Positions 9,537 to 18,883 of a stretch of 64,000 bases of DNA are shown in pieces; position 1 is the first letter of the stretch; each line of letters starts with the position of its first letter. A model generated the notes under the pieces. It saw only the letters and a list, made by a program, of their open reading frames with translations, made no database searches and was not told the DNA's origin. The stretch comes from Brucella pecoris (lineage in GTDB: Bacteria; Pseudomonadota; Alphaproteobacteria; Rhizobiales; Rhizobiaceae), in assembly GCF_006376675.1 (NCBI RefSeq), contig NZ_VEWK01000005.1, positions 62,001-126,000 of the forward strand, written 5' to 3'. Made by a program: the position numbers and the translations under genes.

Positions 9537-10499
9537 TCAGTTGCTAACGGCGAATGCGGCGCCGAACTCCTTCAGCGTTTCATTACGCTTGCCATAGACT
9601 TCCTTGGCGTCGATCGGCAGGATTTTGAGGTCGCCGATCAGTGGACGATTGGCCGGAATATCGGTGCGCGACGGCATCAGATAGGTGTCGGCAACCATTT
9701 TCTGGCCTTCATCGGACAGCATGTAATCGACGAACTGCTTGGCTTCGTCCTGGTTCTTCGACCATTTGAGGATCATCGCTGGGCGTGGTGCGATCACGGT
9801 GCCGGATGCCGGGAAAATGACGTCGATGGATTCACCCTTGGCCTTGCCGGCAAGCGAGATATAGTCGACTGCACCAAACACTGCTGCCTTCGCACCCTGG
9901 AGGACAGGGTTCAAAGCTTCTGCATTGGCACCGGCGACAGCGGCGCCGTTTTCATGCAGGTTCTTGAACAGGTCCCAGCCCTGCTGTGCCTGAAGGGCGG
10001 CAACGAGCTCGAAGGTCGCGCCCGACTGTGCCGGGTCTGGCAGGTTGACCAGATCCTTGTATTGAGGCTTGGCGAGATCCGCCCATTCGGCGGGCTTCGG
10101 CGTCTTGCTGGCAGGGTTCCAAGCGATGCCGAGGGCAGAAACGCCTTGCGCGACGGCGGTTTCATTCTTGAGGAAATCCGGCACTTTCTCGGCGTTCGGG
10201 CTGGTATAGGCGACCAGCCAGTCGCGCTTGGCGAAATCGGTTGCCGTATCCCACGAAGCGGAAATCAGAACGTCGACAACCGGATTGGCAGCTTCCGCTT
10301 CGATGCGGGCCATAACCTTGCCGGTTGTTGCCTGAAAGACATTGACCTTTGCGCCGGTCTTGGTGGTGAAGCCTGCCGCCAGCTTTTCAATCAGGCTGCC
10401 AGGGCCTGCCGAATAGACCGTGATGTCCGCATAGGCAGCCGTGCTGGTGAGCAAAGCAGTAACAAGCGCAAGCCCCGCGCCGAGAATGGATTTTTTCAT
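9537..10499 (-). CDS. Periplasmic substrate-binding protein (ferric-iron/phosphonate type)
   Basis: A 320-residue extracellular solute-binding protein. The signal peptide MKKSILGAGLALVTALL ends near AAYA. The mature start DITVYSAGPGSLIEKLAAGF is typical of the FbpA/PhnS/ThiB cluster of family 1/6 binding proteins. ATG 10499 follows an AGGAGGCACAG ribosome-binding stretch. It lies between the ATPase and permease genes of one operon. I cannot confirm iron-binding tyrosines, so the substrate stays open. Confidence 0.9.
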   Translation of the reverse strand: MKKSILGAGLALVTALLTSTAAYADITVYSAGPGSLIEKLAAGFTTKTGAKVNVFQATTGKVMARIEAEAANPVVDVLISASWDTATDFAKRDWLVAYTSPNAEKVPDFLKNETAVAQGVSALGIAWNPASKTPKPAEWADLAKPQYKDLVNLPDPAQSGATFELVAALQAQQGWDLFKNLHENGAAVAGANAEALNPVLQGAKAAVFGAVDYISLAGKAKGESIDVIFPASGTVIAPRPAMILKWSKNQDEAKQFVDYMLSDEGQKMVADTYLMPSRTDIPANRPLIGDLKILPIDAKEVYGKRNETLKEFGAAFAVSN

Positions 10500-10534
10500 C
10501 TGTGCCTCCTGAGATATTGCCTGATGTGATGGTC

Positions 10535-11614
10535 TTATTTCGAAAACCAGCGTAGCTGGCTGGCATCGACGGAAATGCCGACTGGAATGCCGGGTGAAAG
10601 GCGGGTGCTGTCGAGATAGGTCAGTTCGTGACCGTCCTGCTGTGAGCCGATGCGCACTGTGGTCAAATGGCCGTCACCGCGAAATTGCGAGCGCAGGACT
10701 GTCGCCGGAATTGCAGCTTCATGAACGGGAACGCTGCGAACCGAGCGTGACGGCAACAGCACGTGCGTTGCCTCTCCGGTGACGGAACCGTGGGCGATGT
10801 GGATTTCGGTGCGCGCAATCCGGTAGGCATTGCCACGGTGTTCTACAGGCACCACACAGCCAAGCCGTAGAAAATCGGCGACCTCCGGTGTCGTCGGTTC
10901 GGCGACGAGGGCTTCAGGGGCCGCGAGCTGTTCGATCACACCGGCACGCATGACGGCTACCTGATCGGCAAGCGAAAACGCTTCGCTCTGATCGTGCGTG
11001 ACATAGATTGCAGTCAGTCCCAGATTGGCGACAAGCTGCCCGATCTCGGTGACCATGTTTTCGCGCAGTTCGCGATCGAGATTGGAAAGCGGTTCATCGA
11101 ACAATACCAGTCCCGGTTCGGCGACTATAGCGCGGGCAATGGCGACGCGCTGCTGCTGACCACCCGACATATCGCTGATGGCGCGATCACCGAAGCCGGT
11201 CAGGCCGACACGATCGAGTGCGGAGGCAACCCGCTTCTCGCGCTCAGCGCGGCCGAGCCCGCGCATCTCAAGCGGGAAGGATACATTACCGAAAACAGTC
11301 ATATGCGGCCAGAGCGCATAATCCTGAAACACCATGCCGAGACGGCGCTTTTCTGGCGGAACGAAGGTTCCGGTCGAGGCATCCGCGACGGTGACACCGT
11401 TGATCGTGATCGAGCCCTTCGTCGGAGCGAGAAGACCGGCCACGAGACGGAGCAGGGTTGTCTTGCCGCAGCCCGATGGTCCGAGCAGGGCGAGCGTTTG
11501 TCCTCTGGGCAGCGAAAGATCGATATTTTTCAATATGGTGGCCGGGCCATAGGCCAAATTCAGCCCTTCAGCCCGAACGGCGATATCTGCTTTTATATCA
11601 GAGGAGTGTAACAT
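10535..11614 (-). CDS. ABC transporter ATPase (FbpC/PotA type)
   Basis: Cytoplasmic ATPase of 359 residues. Walker A GPSGCGKTT lies near residue 48, the Q-loop region MVFQDYALWPHMTV near 93, signature MSGGQQQR near 141 and Walker B LVLFDEPLSNLD near 160. The extra C-terminal 120 residues form a TOBE-like regulatory domain, as in FbpC and PotA. ATG 11614 has GGGA just upstream; a TTG 15 bp earlier is possible. It is the first gene of the operon ATPase, binding protein, fused permease, cupin. Confidence 0.93.
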   Translation of the reverse strand: MLHSSDIKADIAVRAEGLNLAYGPATILKNIDLSLPRGQTLALLGPSGCGKTTLLRLVAGLLAPTKGSITINGVTVADASTGTFVPPEKRRLGMVFQDYALWPHMTVFGNVSFPLEMRGLGRAEREKRVASALDRVGLTGFGDRAISDMSGGQQQRVAIARAIVAEPGLVLFDEPLSNLDRELRENMVTEIGQLVANLGLTAIYVTHDQSEAFSLADQVAVMRAGVIEQLAAPEALVAEPTTPEVADFLRLGCVVPVEHRGNAYRIARTEIHIAHGSVTGEATHVLLPSRSVRSVPVHEAAIPATVLRSQFRGDGHLTTVRIGSQQDGHELTYLDSTRLSPGIPVGISVDASQLRWFSK

Positions 11615-11759
11615 TTTCCCGCAATCCAAATGGCTTGGCAGCTTCTATTCGAATTGCGTGACAGTGGGATGACGCTGCGGCAACGCGCCGTGTTTGCTGG
11701 TCGGAACCAATCGCCATCGCATCGGTTTGTCTTGTCGTGCGACAAGGGAAGGGAAGACG
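11615..11759. promoter_or_regulatory. Divergent intergenic region, ABC operon / lipocalin
   Basis: A 145-bp spacer that must hold the start signals of both the minus-strand ABC operon and the plus-strand lipocalin gene. GGGAAGGGAAG ahead of 11760 is the lipocalin ribosome-binding site. I see no confident operator. Confidence 0.35.
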
Positions 11760-12296
11760 ATGAGATTTGGTAAACTCGCTCTGGGCCTGACGGGACTGGC
11801 CGTGGGATATGCGCTGACGCGGGCAAGCTCGCCGCAAATCCCGCGCGGAGTTCTACCGGTGAAGCCCTTCGATCTTATGCGTTATCTCGGCAAATGGCAT
11901 GAGGTCGGGCGACTTGAAAACCGTTTTGAACGCGGTCTGACCCGCACGACGGCGGAATATTCATTGAAGCCTGATCAAACCGTCAAAGTGGTCAATCGTG
12001 GCTTCGCCCCATGGAAAGGACGCTGGACGCAAGCCACAGGAACAGCCAGCTTTGTACGATCTGCCGATGAAGGTGCGCTGAAAGTTTCGTTCTTCGGCCC
12101 GTTCTATGGCGGCTATAATATCGTGGATATCGATGAAGAGGGCTATCAGTGGTCAATCATCGTCGGTTCGACGCGAAGCTATTTCTGGGTGCTTTCGCGC
12201 GAACCTGACGCGGGCGAGGAACTAAAGGCACGTGCGGTCGCGCAGGCGTTGCTGTTGGGGATCAATCCCGACACTATTTTATGGGTGCCGCAGTGA
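11760..12296 (+). CDS. Lipocalin family protein (Blc-like)
   Basis: A 178-residue bacterial lipocalin, an eight-stranded barrel that binds lipids or other hydrophobic molecules in the cell envelope. The first lipocalin motif is clear (RYLGKWHEVGRLENRFERGL), followed by the conserved TASFVRSADEGALKVSFFGP and YFWVLSREP strands. The N-terminus has a hydrophobic signal (LALGLTGLAVGYALT) but no lipobox cysteine, so unlike E. coli Blc it is probably not lipidated. ATG 11760 has a strong purine-rich ribosome-binding site. Monocistronic, ending at a hairpin terminator. Confidence 0.9.
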   Translation: MRFGKLALGLTGLAVGYALTRASSPQIPRGVLPVKPFDLMRYLGKWHEVGRLENRFERGLTRTTAEYSLKPDQTVKVVNRGFAPWKGRWTQATGTASFVRSADEGALKVSFFGPFYGGYNIVDIDEEGYQWSIIVGSTRSYFWVLSREPDAGEELKARAVAQALLLGINPDTILWVPQ

Positions 12297-12313
12297 GCGC
12301 AGAGCGCTCAATA

Positions 12314-12338
12314 AAAGGCCCGCCAAAGCGGGCCCTTT
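12314..12338. terminator. Bidirectional intrinsic terminator
   Basis: Stem GGCCCGC (12317-12323) with GCGGGCC (12328-12334), loop CAAA, flanked by AAAA on one side and CTTTG on the other. It lies between the convergent lipocalin and aldehyde dehydrogenase genes and can serve both. Confidence 0.8.
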
Positions 12339-12349
12339 GATTTGGGATA

Positions 12350-14746
12350 CTATGCCCCGTATGGCACCCAGATGTTCTTTACTTGTATTGCACGGCGCAG
12401 ATAGTCGCGGCCTTGCCCTTCGGTCTTGTTGAGCCAGTTCGGCAAGCGGCCATTATTGACCCACGTGGCTTTGAGATTGCCAGCCGACGCTTTCTCCACC
12501 ATGGCACTGCCGTCGCGCGAACCGAAATACCAGAGTGCGGCAACCTCATCGTGCTCGGCAAGTGTCTTCGTCAGAAGATCGCGCTCGCCGGTGACGATAT
12601 TGATCACGCCGCCCGGCACGTCGGAGGTATCGAGCACCTGATAGAAATCGCCTGCGATCAGCGGGTGGCGACTCGAAGGCACCACCACCGTCCGGTTGCC
12701 CATGGCGATGGCAGGCAAAACCAGAGCGACGAGTGAGAGAAGCGGCGCTTCGTCGGGGCAGACGATGCCCATGACGCCCCATGGTTCATTCATTGCCAGC
12801 GTGACATGGCGCGATTTGGTGGAATGAACAGCCCCATCGAACTTGTCAGCCTGTGCGGCGTAATAGAAAATGCGGCGCAATGCAGCTTCGAATTCTTCTG
12901 CGGCCTTTTTCTCGCTGACACCGGTACTTTCGATCAGTCGCGCGACGAAATCCGCACGGCGGGCATCGAGGTTTTCGCCGAGATAATAGAGCACCTGCGC
13001 CCGGTTATGCGCCGTCGCGGCACCCCAGCTTCCAGCCTTGCTCGCTGCTTCCACCGCGTTGCGGATGTCCTTGCGGTTGCCGATACCAGCCTGACCGATG
13101 ACCGCGCCGCCCTTGCCGATGACCGAATAGCTGTAACCGCCATCGGGACGGGCCTGCTTGCCGCCGATATAGTTCTTCATCGTGCGGTCGATACCGTCGA
13201 TGGTGATTGTGTCATCCCCGGAAGGCAAAGCCGATGGCACGAAGGCGTCCGCGACCTTGGCCGAGGAAAGCGCTTTTTCCCAGTCGGAAACGAGATATTC
13301 GTACATGCCTTCGCGTGCGCCTTCGCGACCGAATCCGCTTTCACGATAGCCGCCGAAGCCCGCACCGGCATCCAGCATATTGGTGCAGTTGATCCAGACG
13401 ACACCAGCTTTCACGCGCGCAGCAAGATCGAGTGCGACATTGATGTTTTCGGACCAGATCGAGGCTGCCAGCCCGTAACGTGTGTTGTTGGCGAGCGCGA
13501 CGGCTTCGTCCGGTGTGCGGAAGGTTGTCGCTGCCGCAATCGGCCCGAAGATTTCCACCTGACAGACGGTTGATGCCTGATCCACTTCGGTGAAGAAGCC
13601 GGGCGCGATGTAATTACCCTTTGCAGGCAGAGGGTTCGGCGTCTGCCAGAGCTCGCCGCCTTCTTCAATGCCCTTCTGGATCAGATCGGAAATGCGCTTC
13701 ACCTGACCGGGCGAAACGATGGCGCCCACATCGGTGGATTTGTCGAGCGGATCGCCAACGCGCAGTGTCTCAAGGCGCTTTCTGAGCTTGGTATAGAAGC
13801 GGTCGGCAATGCCTTCCTGCACGAGCAGGCGCGAACCTGCGCAGCACACTTCACCTTGATTGAACCAGATTGCATCGACGACGCCTTCGACGGCAGCATC
13901 AAGATCGGCATCTTCAAACACGATGAACGGTGACTTGCCGCCAAGCTCCAGCGACAGTTTCTTGCCCGATCCGGCAATCTGCTCGCGAATGACACGGCCA
14001 ACCTGTGTAGAGCCGGTGAAGGCTACCTTGTCCACGCCGTCATGGCCGCAGATTTCCGCGCCGGTGGTGCCATCACCCTGCACGATGTTGACGACCCCGG
14101 CAGGCAGGCCGACTTCATGGCAGATTTCGGCAAAGGCAATGGCCGAAAGCGGCGTCAGATCGGCAGGCTTCAGAACAACTGTATTACCGGCGGCCAAAGC
14201 TGGCGCGATCTTCCAGGCAAGCATGAGAAGCGGGAAATTCCACGGAATGACCTGACCGCAGACACCAACGGGCGAAAACCCCTTGAACTCGTCTTCCACC
14301 ATCTCGGCCCAGCCTGCGTGATGATAGAAATGGCGGGCGGCGAGCGGAATGTCTATATCGCGGGTTTCGCGGATCGGTTTGCCGTTGTCCATTGTTTCCA
14401 GCACGGCCAGAAAGCGCTCGCGCTTCTGAATGTGGCGCGCGATGGCATAGAGATATTTGGCGCGCTCATAGCCAGACAGTTTGGACCATTTGCCGAAGGC
14501 AGCGCGGGCGGCTTTCACCGCCTGATCGACATCTTCCGCGCTGCCGCAGATGATTTCAGCGAGCTTGACATTATTGGCCGGATTGGCAACCGCAATCGTC
14601 TTAGGGCCTTCCGGTTTGACAAAAATGCCATTGATATAATGGCCGAAAGAGCGGCCATGCTGTTCCAGCCACAGGTTCACATCGCCGTTTGCTTCGGGGG
14701 AAGGTCCATATTCCATGGTCTTCAGGATGTCCTTGATGGGTCGCAT
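12350..14746 (-). CDS. Tandem-domain aldehyde dehydrogenase (ALDH16-like)
   Basis: A 798-residue protein with two aldehyde dehydrogenase modules. Module 1 (about 1-510) is catalytic: ELGGKSP supplies the general base near Glu265 and GEVCCAGSR the nucleophilic Cys near 300. Module 2 (about 535-798) keeps the fold (VMGIVCPDEAPLLSLVALVLPAI) but lacks both ELGGK and the catalytic Cys. This matches the ALDH16 architecture. In a deoxyribose operon it would oxidise the acetaldehyde released by the aldolase to acetate. ATG 14746 has TAAGGAAT upstream; the gene lies 73 bp after deoC. Confidence 0.85.
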   Translation of the reverse strand: MRPIKDILKTMEYGPSPEANGDVNLWLEQHGRSFGHYINGIFVKPEGPKTIAVANPANNVKLAEIICGSAEDVDQAVKAARAAFGKWSKLSGYERAKYLYAIARHIQKRERFLAVLETMDNGKPIRETRDIDIPLAARHFYHHAGWAEMVEDEFKGFSPVGVCGQVIPWNFPLLMLAWKIAPALAAGNTVVLKPADLTPLSAIAFAEICHEVGLPAGVVNIVQGDGTTGAEICGHDGVDKVAFTGSTQVGRVIREQIAGSGKKLSLELGGKSPFIVFEDADLDAAVEGVVDAIWFNQGEVCCAGSRLLVQEGIADRFYTKLRKRLETLRVGDPLDKSTDVGAIVSPGQVKRISDLIQKGIEEGGELWQTPNPLPAKGNYIAPGFFTEVDQASTVCQVEIFGPIAAATTFRTPDEAVALANNTRYGLAASIWSENINVALDLAARVKAGVVWINCTNMLDAGAGFGGYRESGFGREGAREGMYEYLVSDWEKALSSAKVADAFVPSALPSGDDTITIDGIDRTMKNYIGGKQARPDGGYSYSVIGKGGAVIGQAGIGNRKDIRNAVEAASKAGSWGAATAHNRAQVLYYLGENLDARRADFVARLIESTGVSEKKAAEEFEAALRRIFYYAAQADKFDGAVHSTKSRHVTLAMNEPWGVMGIVCPDEAPLLSLVALVLPAIAMGNRTVVVPSSRHPLIAGDFYQVLDTSDVPGGVINIVTGERDLLTKTLAEHDEVAALWYFGSRDGSAMVEKASAGNLKATWVNNGRLPNWLNKTEGQGRDYLRRAIQVKNIWVPYGA

Positions 14747-14761
14747 ATTTATATTCCTTAC

Positions 14762-14810
14762 GAGCATTTCCAGCAAAAGTGCGAAGCGGTTTTGCGTAGG
14801 AGAATGCGAA
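14762..14810. repeat. Brucella/Ochrobactrum-type intergenic palindrome
   Basis: Imperfect inverted repeat between deoC and the ALDH gene. Outer arms GCATT (14764-14768) and AATGC (14803-14807); inner arms GCAAAA (14773-14778) and TTTTGC (14790-14795) around GTGCGAAGCGG. It resembles the short dispersed palindromes common in Brucellaceae intergenic DNA. A related copy occurs at 23677-23718. Confidence 0.6.
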
Positions 14811-14819
14811 ATTCCAAGT

Positions 14820-15779
14820 TTAAGCAGCGGCGTGACGGTTGGCGGCGGAGTAGCGTCCGGTCACGAAGTGCTCCAACTGCCGTTCGATATCGCCGAGAAG
14901 CGAGCTTGCGCCGATGCGGAAAAGATCGGGCTCCAGCCAGCGATTACCGAGCTCTTCTTTCATGAGGCTGAGCCAGGTGAGCGCATCCTTGGCGGTCTTG
15001 AGGCCACCCGCCGGTTTGAAGCCGACGCTTTGACCGGACAGCTCGCCATAATCGCGCAGTGCTCGCACCATGGTCAGGCTCACCGGCAAAGTGGCGTTGA
15101 CGTCTTCCTTGCCCGTTGAGGTCTTGATGAAATCGGAGCCTGCCTGCATCGCCACCATCGAAGCGCGATAGACATTGGTCAGCGTGTTGAGGTCGCCGGT
15201 GGCGAGGATCGCCTTCATATGCGCTTCACCGCACGCTTCGCGCATGGCGGCAATCTCGTCGTAGAGGGCTGACCAGTTTTGTGTCAGCACATGCTCGCGC
15301 GTAATCACGATGTCGATTTCATGCGCACCCTGTTCAACCGCATAGGTGATTTCTGCAAGGCGAAGCGGCAGCGGGGTCAGTCCGGCGGGAAAACCGGTTG
15401 CAACAGAGGCGACCGGAATGCCGGAGCCTTCAAGCGCCTTCACCGCATGCGGCACCATGGTCGGATAAACGCAGACAGCGCCGGTGGTGATGCTCGCATC
15501 TGCAAGGCCGAGCGCTTCCAGAATATTTTCGCGCACCGGACGGCGCGCCTTGGCACAGAGCCTGCGCACGCGCCCCGCCGTGTCGTCGCCTGCGAGCGTG
15601 GTGAGGTCAATGCACTGGACGGCGCGGATGAGCCACGCGGCCTGATATTCCTTTTTCACCGAACGGCGGGCGCTGATTGTGGCGGCGCGGCGCTCGGAAG
15701 CGCTGCGATTGACGGACACGTCCTCAAACCATTCCGGCTTGAGCGGTGTCCCGGTATTACGGGGGAGGGCTTCGGTCAT
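14820..15779 (-). CDS. deoC: Deoxyribose-phosphate aldolase
   Basis: Class I aldolase of 319 residues, cleaving 2-deoxyribose 5-phosphate to glyceraldehyde 3-phosphate and acetaldehyde in the cytoplasm. The Schiff-base lysine is in FIKTSTGK near residue 217, with EIDIVI and the GGLKT phosphate-binding loop. It belongs to the long form (about 320 residues) with an N-terminal extension, unlike the 250-residue E. coli type. It lies 30 bp after the kinase gene and before the aldehyde dehydrogenase, giving the order expected for deoxyribose breakdown. Confidence 0.92.
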   Translation of the reverse strand: MTEALPRNTGTPLKPEWFEDVSVNRSASERRAATISARRSVKKEYQAAWLIRAVQCIDLTTLAGDDTAGRVRRLCAKARRPVRENILEALGLADASITTGAVCVYPTMVPHAVKALEGSGIPVASVATGFPAGLTPLPLRLAEITYAVEQGAHEIDIVITREHVLTQNWSALYDEIAAMREACGEAHMKAILATGDLNTLTNVYRASMVAMQAGSDFIKTSTGKEDVNATLPVSLTMVRALRDYGELSGQSVGFKPAGGLKTAKDALTWLSLMKEELGNRWLEPDLFRIGASSLLGDIERQLEHFVTGRYSAANRHAAA

Positions 15780-15809
15780 TTCATTGTCCGTTCATAAGTT
15801 GAGATGCGT

Positions 15810-16754
15810 TCAGGCGCATTCGATCGTGGGAGTGTGATCGCGGCAGAACGTTTCGAATTCTTCCCAACTGGCATAGGCTTTCTGCGTGCCGGGCCGGGTA
15901 ATGGAATGAGCCGCGTAGAGCGCTGCTTTGCGAAGCGAGGCTTCCACATTGCCGGTCCCGGCGTAGAAGCGGGCAAAGGAGCCGATAAAAGCGTCGCCCG
16001 CGCCGGTCGTGTCTTTTGGCGTGACTTTGACCGGTGGAATATTGACGATTTCGCTTGCTGTAATCATGCGCGCACCGCGCCCGCCGAGTGTGACGATGAT
16101 GGTGCGGATGCCGCGCGCGATGAGCGAACGCGCCGCAGTGACGATTTCGTCGTCCGTGCCGGTCGGCAGACCGGAGAGGATCGCCAGTTCGGTCTCATTG
16201 GGCACGAGAAAGGTCACCTGCCGGATCAGTTCGGGATCAAGATCAGCGGCGGCAGGCGCAGGATTCAAAATGGTTTCGATGCCGTTTTCGGCGGCAAAAG
16301 CGATGGTGTGGTAGACAGTCTCGACCGGAACTTCCATCTGCATCAGGATAAGGCCGCAAGCTTTCAGATCGTCGGCAGCTTTGTCGACTTCGGCAGGCAG
16401 AAGATCGGCATTGGCGCCCTTGACGATGAGGATCGAGTTTTCGCCGGATGGTTCGACGAAGATCGGCGCAACGCCGCTCGACTTGCCGGGAACCTTGCGC
16501 ACATGACGCGTATCGACGCCGAATTCATTCAGGTTGCGGATGGTGTTGTCGGCGAAAATATCGTCGCCCACACGCGTGACCATCATCACATCTGCACCAA
16601 GGCGTGCAGCAGCCACAGCCTGATTGGCACCCTTGCCGCCGCAGCCGATTTCAAATGTCGGCGCTTCCAGCGTTTCGCCGGGGCCGGGCATACGGTTCAC
16701 ATAGGTGATGAGATCCACCATGTTGGAACCGACCACACCGATTTTCTTCGTCAT
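15810..16754 (-). CDS. rbsK: Ribokinase-family sugar kinase (likely deoxyribokinase)
   Basis: PfkB-family kinase of 314 residues. It has the N-terminal substrate motif GGKGANQAVAAARLGADV and the C-terminal ATP/anion-hole motif DTTGAGDAF with the catalytic Asp near 255. The family phosphorylates ribose, deoxyribose or nucleosides. Because deoC follows directly, 2-deoxyribose to deoxyribose 5-phosphate is the most economical role; ribose cannot be excluded. The gene is 18 bp downstream of the mutarotase-like gene, in one operon. Confidence 0.88.
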   Translation of the reverse strand: MTKKIGVVGSNMVDLITYVNRMPGPGETLEAPTFEIGCGGKGANQAVAAARLGADVMMVTRVGDDIFADNTIRNLNEFGVDTRHVRKVPGKSSGVAPIFVEPSGENSILIVKGANADLLPAEVDKAADDLKACGLILMQMEVPVETVYHTIAFAAENGIETILNPAPAAADLDPELIRQVTFLVPNETELAILSGLPTGTDDEIVTAARSLIARGIRTIIVTLGGRGARMITASEIVNIPPVKVTPKDTTGAGDAFIGSFARFYAGTGNVEASLRKAALYAAHSITRPGTQKAYASWEEFETFCRDHTPTIECA

Positions 16755-16772
16755 GGGGTATTTCCTTCAAAT

Positions 16773-17864
16773 TCAGGCGGTCTGGAGTGAACAGATTTTT
16801 GTTTCAAACTGTTCGGCGGCTGCGGTATCGAGATAACCGACGCGCACGGGGAAGACGGCGCGTTCACCCGATACCAGCACCTGCACATTGTTCTTGGCCT
16901 TTTCCGCCAGATAGCCTTCCGGCTCGCAGGTCGAGGGCAGGGCAAAGGCTGCAACCTGGGAATCCCCGTTCACGAGAATCCAGCGCACGGTTTTTGGGAA
17001 GATTTCGGTCGGGTAAGAAATGCCAAATCCGTCGCCCTCGGGAAGCTGCATCATCAGATGGGTGTTGCCTTCGGCATCTTTCGGCAGGCCGCGAATATAG
17101 AAAACCTGTTCGGGATCGTAGCGCTCCGGCTCGTCCAGCACTTCCATCGCGGCTGGATCGGTGGCCAGTTCGTCGATCAGCGACAGGTAATCATCATTGG
17201 GCGTAACGTGACCGGGAACGGCAGTGCGCACCTGCACGTGATCCGGTGTGTAGGGCACCGGCTGCACGATCTGCGCACCTTCCGCATAGGCGAAATTGAC
17301 GTGACACATATACATCAGCTCCATGGGAGCGGATGAAAGGTTCTCGACGTCCATGGTGATATCGAACAATGTTTCATCAGCATAAAGCCGCACGCTCGGC
17401 CGTGCCAGATAATGCGCGCCGAAGCCCATCACATATTCATATTCACCGGTGATTTCCACGAAAGCGCCGCGCTCGTCATGGCCGAATAGAAGCCCGGCCT
17501 TATCCATCTTCGCGCAGGCCATTTCGCCATGCAGAAGATGATTGTCCTGAGGCGAAGGACAACCATTGCGCAGGATGCCGCTGTGGAAAGCAAAGCAGCC
17601 ATAGGTCTCGACAATGGTCGTGGCCGGGCGCGGCATGGAGAAGCTGTTGCCCATGGTCAGGTCGACGCCGTCGAACTCCGCACCCCAGATCATCTGCCCC
17701 ATGAAGGGCAGTACGATGATGTTGCCGCGTTCGTTCTCGACCAGCAGCGCCTCGATACCGCTTGGATAGCGAAAGGCCGTAACGCTAAGGCCGTAGGTAT
17801 TGGCGATGACATGCGGCTGTTGGACAAAATCCTGACGGCGAAGATGAAATTCGATGTCCTGCAT
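16773..17864 (-). CDS. Aldose 1-epimerase-like protein (DUF4432 family)
   Basis: A 363-residue cytoplasmic protein of the galactose-mutarotase-like fold, DUF4432 group. Motifs visible include NIIVLPFMGQMIWGAEFDG near the N-terminus and the His-containing CFAFHSGILRNGCPSPQDN and DNHLLHGEMA. No signal peptide. It lies between the permease and kinase genes, so a role in interconverting anomers of the imported sugar before phosphorylation is plausible. This function is inferred from fold and context. Confidence 0.75.
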   Translation of the reverse strand: MQDIEFHLRRQDFVQQPHVIANTYGLSVTAFRYPSGIEALLVENERGNIIVLPFMGQMIWGAEFDGVDLTMGNSFSMPRPATTIVETYGCFAFHSGILRNGCPSPQDNHLLHGEMACAKMDKAGLLFGHDERGAFVEITGEYEYVMGFGAHYLARPSVRLYADETLFDITMDVENLSSAPMELMYMCHVNFAYAEGAQIVQPVPYTPDHVQVRTAVPGHVTPNDDYLSLIDELATDPAAMEVLDEPERYDPEQVFYIRGLPKDAEGNTHLMMQLPEGDGFGISYPTEIFPKTVRWILVNGDSQVAAFALPSTCEPEGYLAEKAKNNVQVLVSGERAVFPVRVGYLDTAAAEQFETKICSLQTA

Positions 17865-17870
17865 AAGGGG

Positions 17871-18869
17871 TCACCTGCCCTGATTGCGCGATGCGTTGAT
17901 CGCGATGACGAGAATGAGAAACGCGCCCCAGATAAAATCGATGAGGTGGTTGGAGAACCGCATCATCTGGAAGCCCGACGAAAGCAGCATCAGAGCGATC
18001 AGCGCGATGGCGATACCCAGCACACGCCCCTTGCCGCCCGCCGGGTTGGTACCGCCGAGAACGGCGATCAGCACGGCTTGCAGCAGATAGGATGCGCCAT
18101 AGTCCGACTTGGCTGCGTTGGTGCGGCCCGACAGGATGATCCCGGCTATGGAAGCAAGCACGCCGGTGAGCATGTAGGAATAGAGTATCATGCGATCCTT
18201 GCGGATACCGGCGAAGACGGCGGCACGCGGATTGGTGCCGATCAGCATGAGATTGATGCCGAGCGTCGTGCGGGTCAGCAGAATTGCCACGACGATGCAC
18301 ACCGCGATGAACAGCAGGAACGGCGTGGCGACGCCGAACATCTTGCCGTTGCCAACCCAGTTCCAGGCATCGGGAAAACCGACGATGGCCGGTCCGCCGG
18401 TCAGAACAAGGGCCAGCCCCATCAAGACTTGTCCGGTGCCGAGTGTGGCGAGGATCGGCGTGATGCGCAGCTTGGCGATCAACAGGCCGTTGACCAGCCC
18501 CGCTACCAGTCCGATAAGCAAGGCGAGCAATATGCCGATGATAGTATAGAACAGCATTCCCGAGCCGGAAGTCTGTGCCGCCTGCACCATGGAGGAATGG
18601 AAGTAAACCCCGGCCATGATGCCCGCCAGATTGGCGATGCCCACCACCGACAGGTCGATACCGCCCGTCAGCATGGCAATCATCATGGCGACGGAGAGGA
18701 TGCCCAGCTCCGGCATGATGTAGCTGATGGATTCGAAGTTGTAATAGCGTAGGAACTTGTCCGGGTTCATCCAGGTCATCAGCGCAAAGACCAACACTGT
18801 GATGACGATGAGCTGGATGATGTTGTTATCTCCGCCAAGGATGCGGCGCATGTCAAAAGACTGTTTCAT
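17871..18869 (-). CDS. Sugar ABC permease (RbsC/XylH family), second subunit
   Basis: Inner-membrane permease of 332 residues, BPD_transp_2 family. About ten helices; the conserved patterns AMMIAMLTGGIDLSVVGIANL and VLIAVLGGTNPAGGKGRVLG are present. ATG 18869 (MKQSFDMRRIL) is used; the frame is open further upstream but those codons shadow the neighbouring permease. It follows the first permease by 14 bp. Intact, in contrast to its partner. Confidence 0.9.
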   Translation of the reverse strand: MKQSFDMRRILGGDNNIIQLIVITVLVFALMTWMNPDKFLRYYNFESISYIMPELGILSVAMMIAMLTGGIDLSVVGIANLAGIMAGVYFHSSMVQAAQTSGSGMLFYTIIGILLALLIGLVAGLVNGLLIAKLRITPILATLGTGQVLMGLALVLTGGPAIVGFPDAWNWVGNGKMFGVATPFLLFIAVCIVVAILLTRTTLGINLMLIGTNPRAAVFAGIRKDRMILYSYMLTGVLASIAGIILSGRTNAAKSDYGASYLLQAVLIAVLGGTNPAGGKGRVLGIAIALIALMLLSSGFQMMRFSNHLIDFIWGAFLILVIAINASRNQGR

Positions 18870-18883
18870 GTCGCGTTTTCCTT

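Noticed and set aside
17529..18752. A 407-codon plus-strand open frame over the sugar permease and mutarotase-like genes
   Set aside because: Antisense shadow rich in His, Asp and Gln, typical of mirrored membrane-protein codons.
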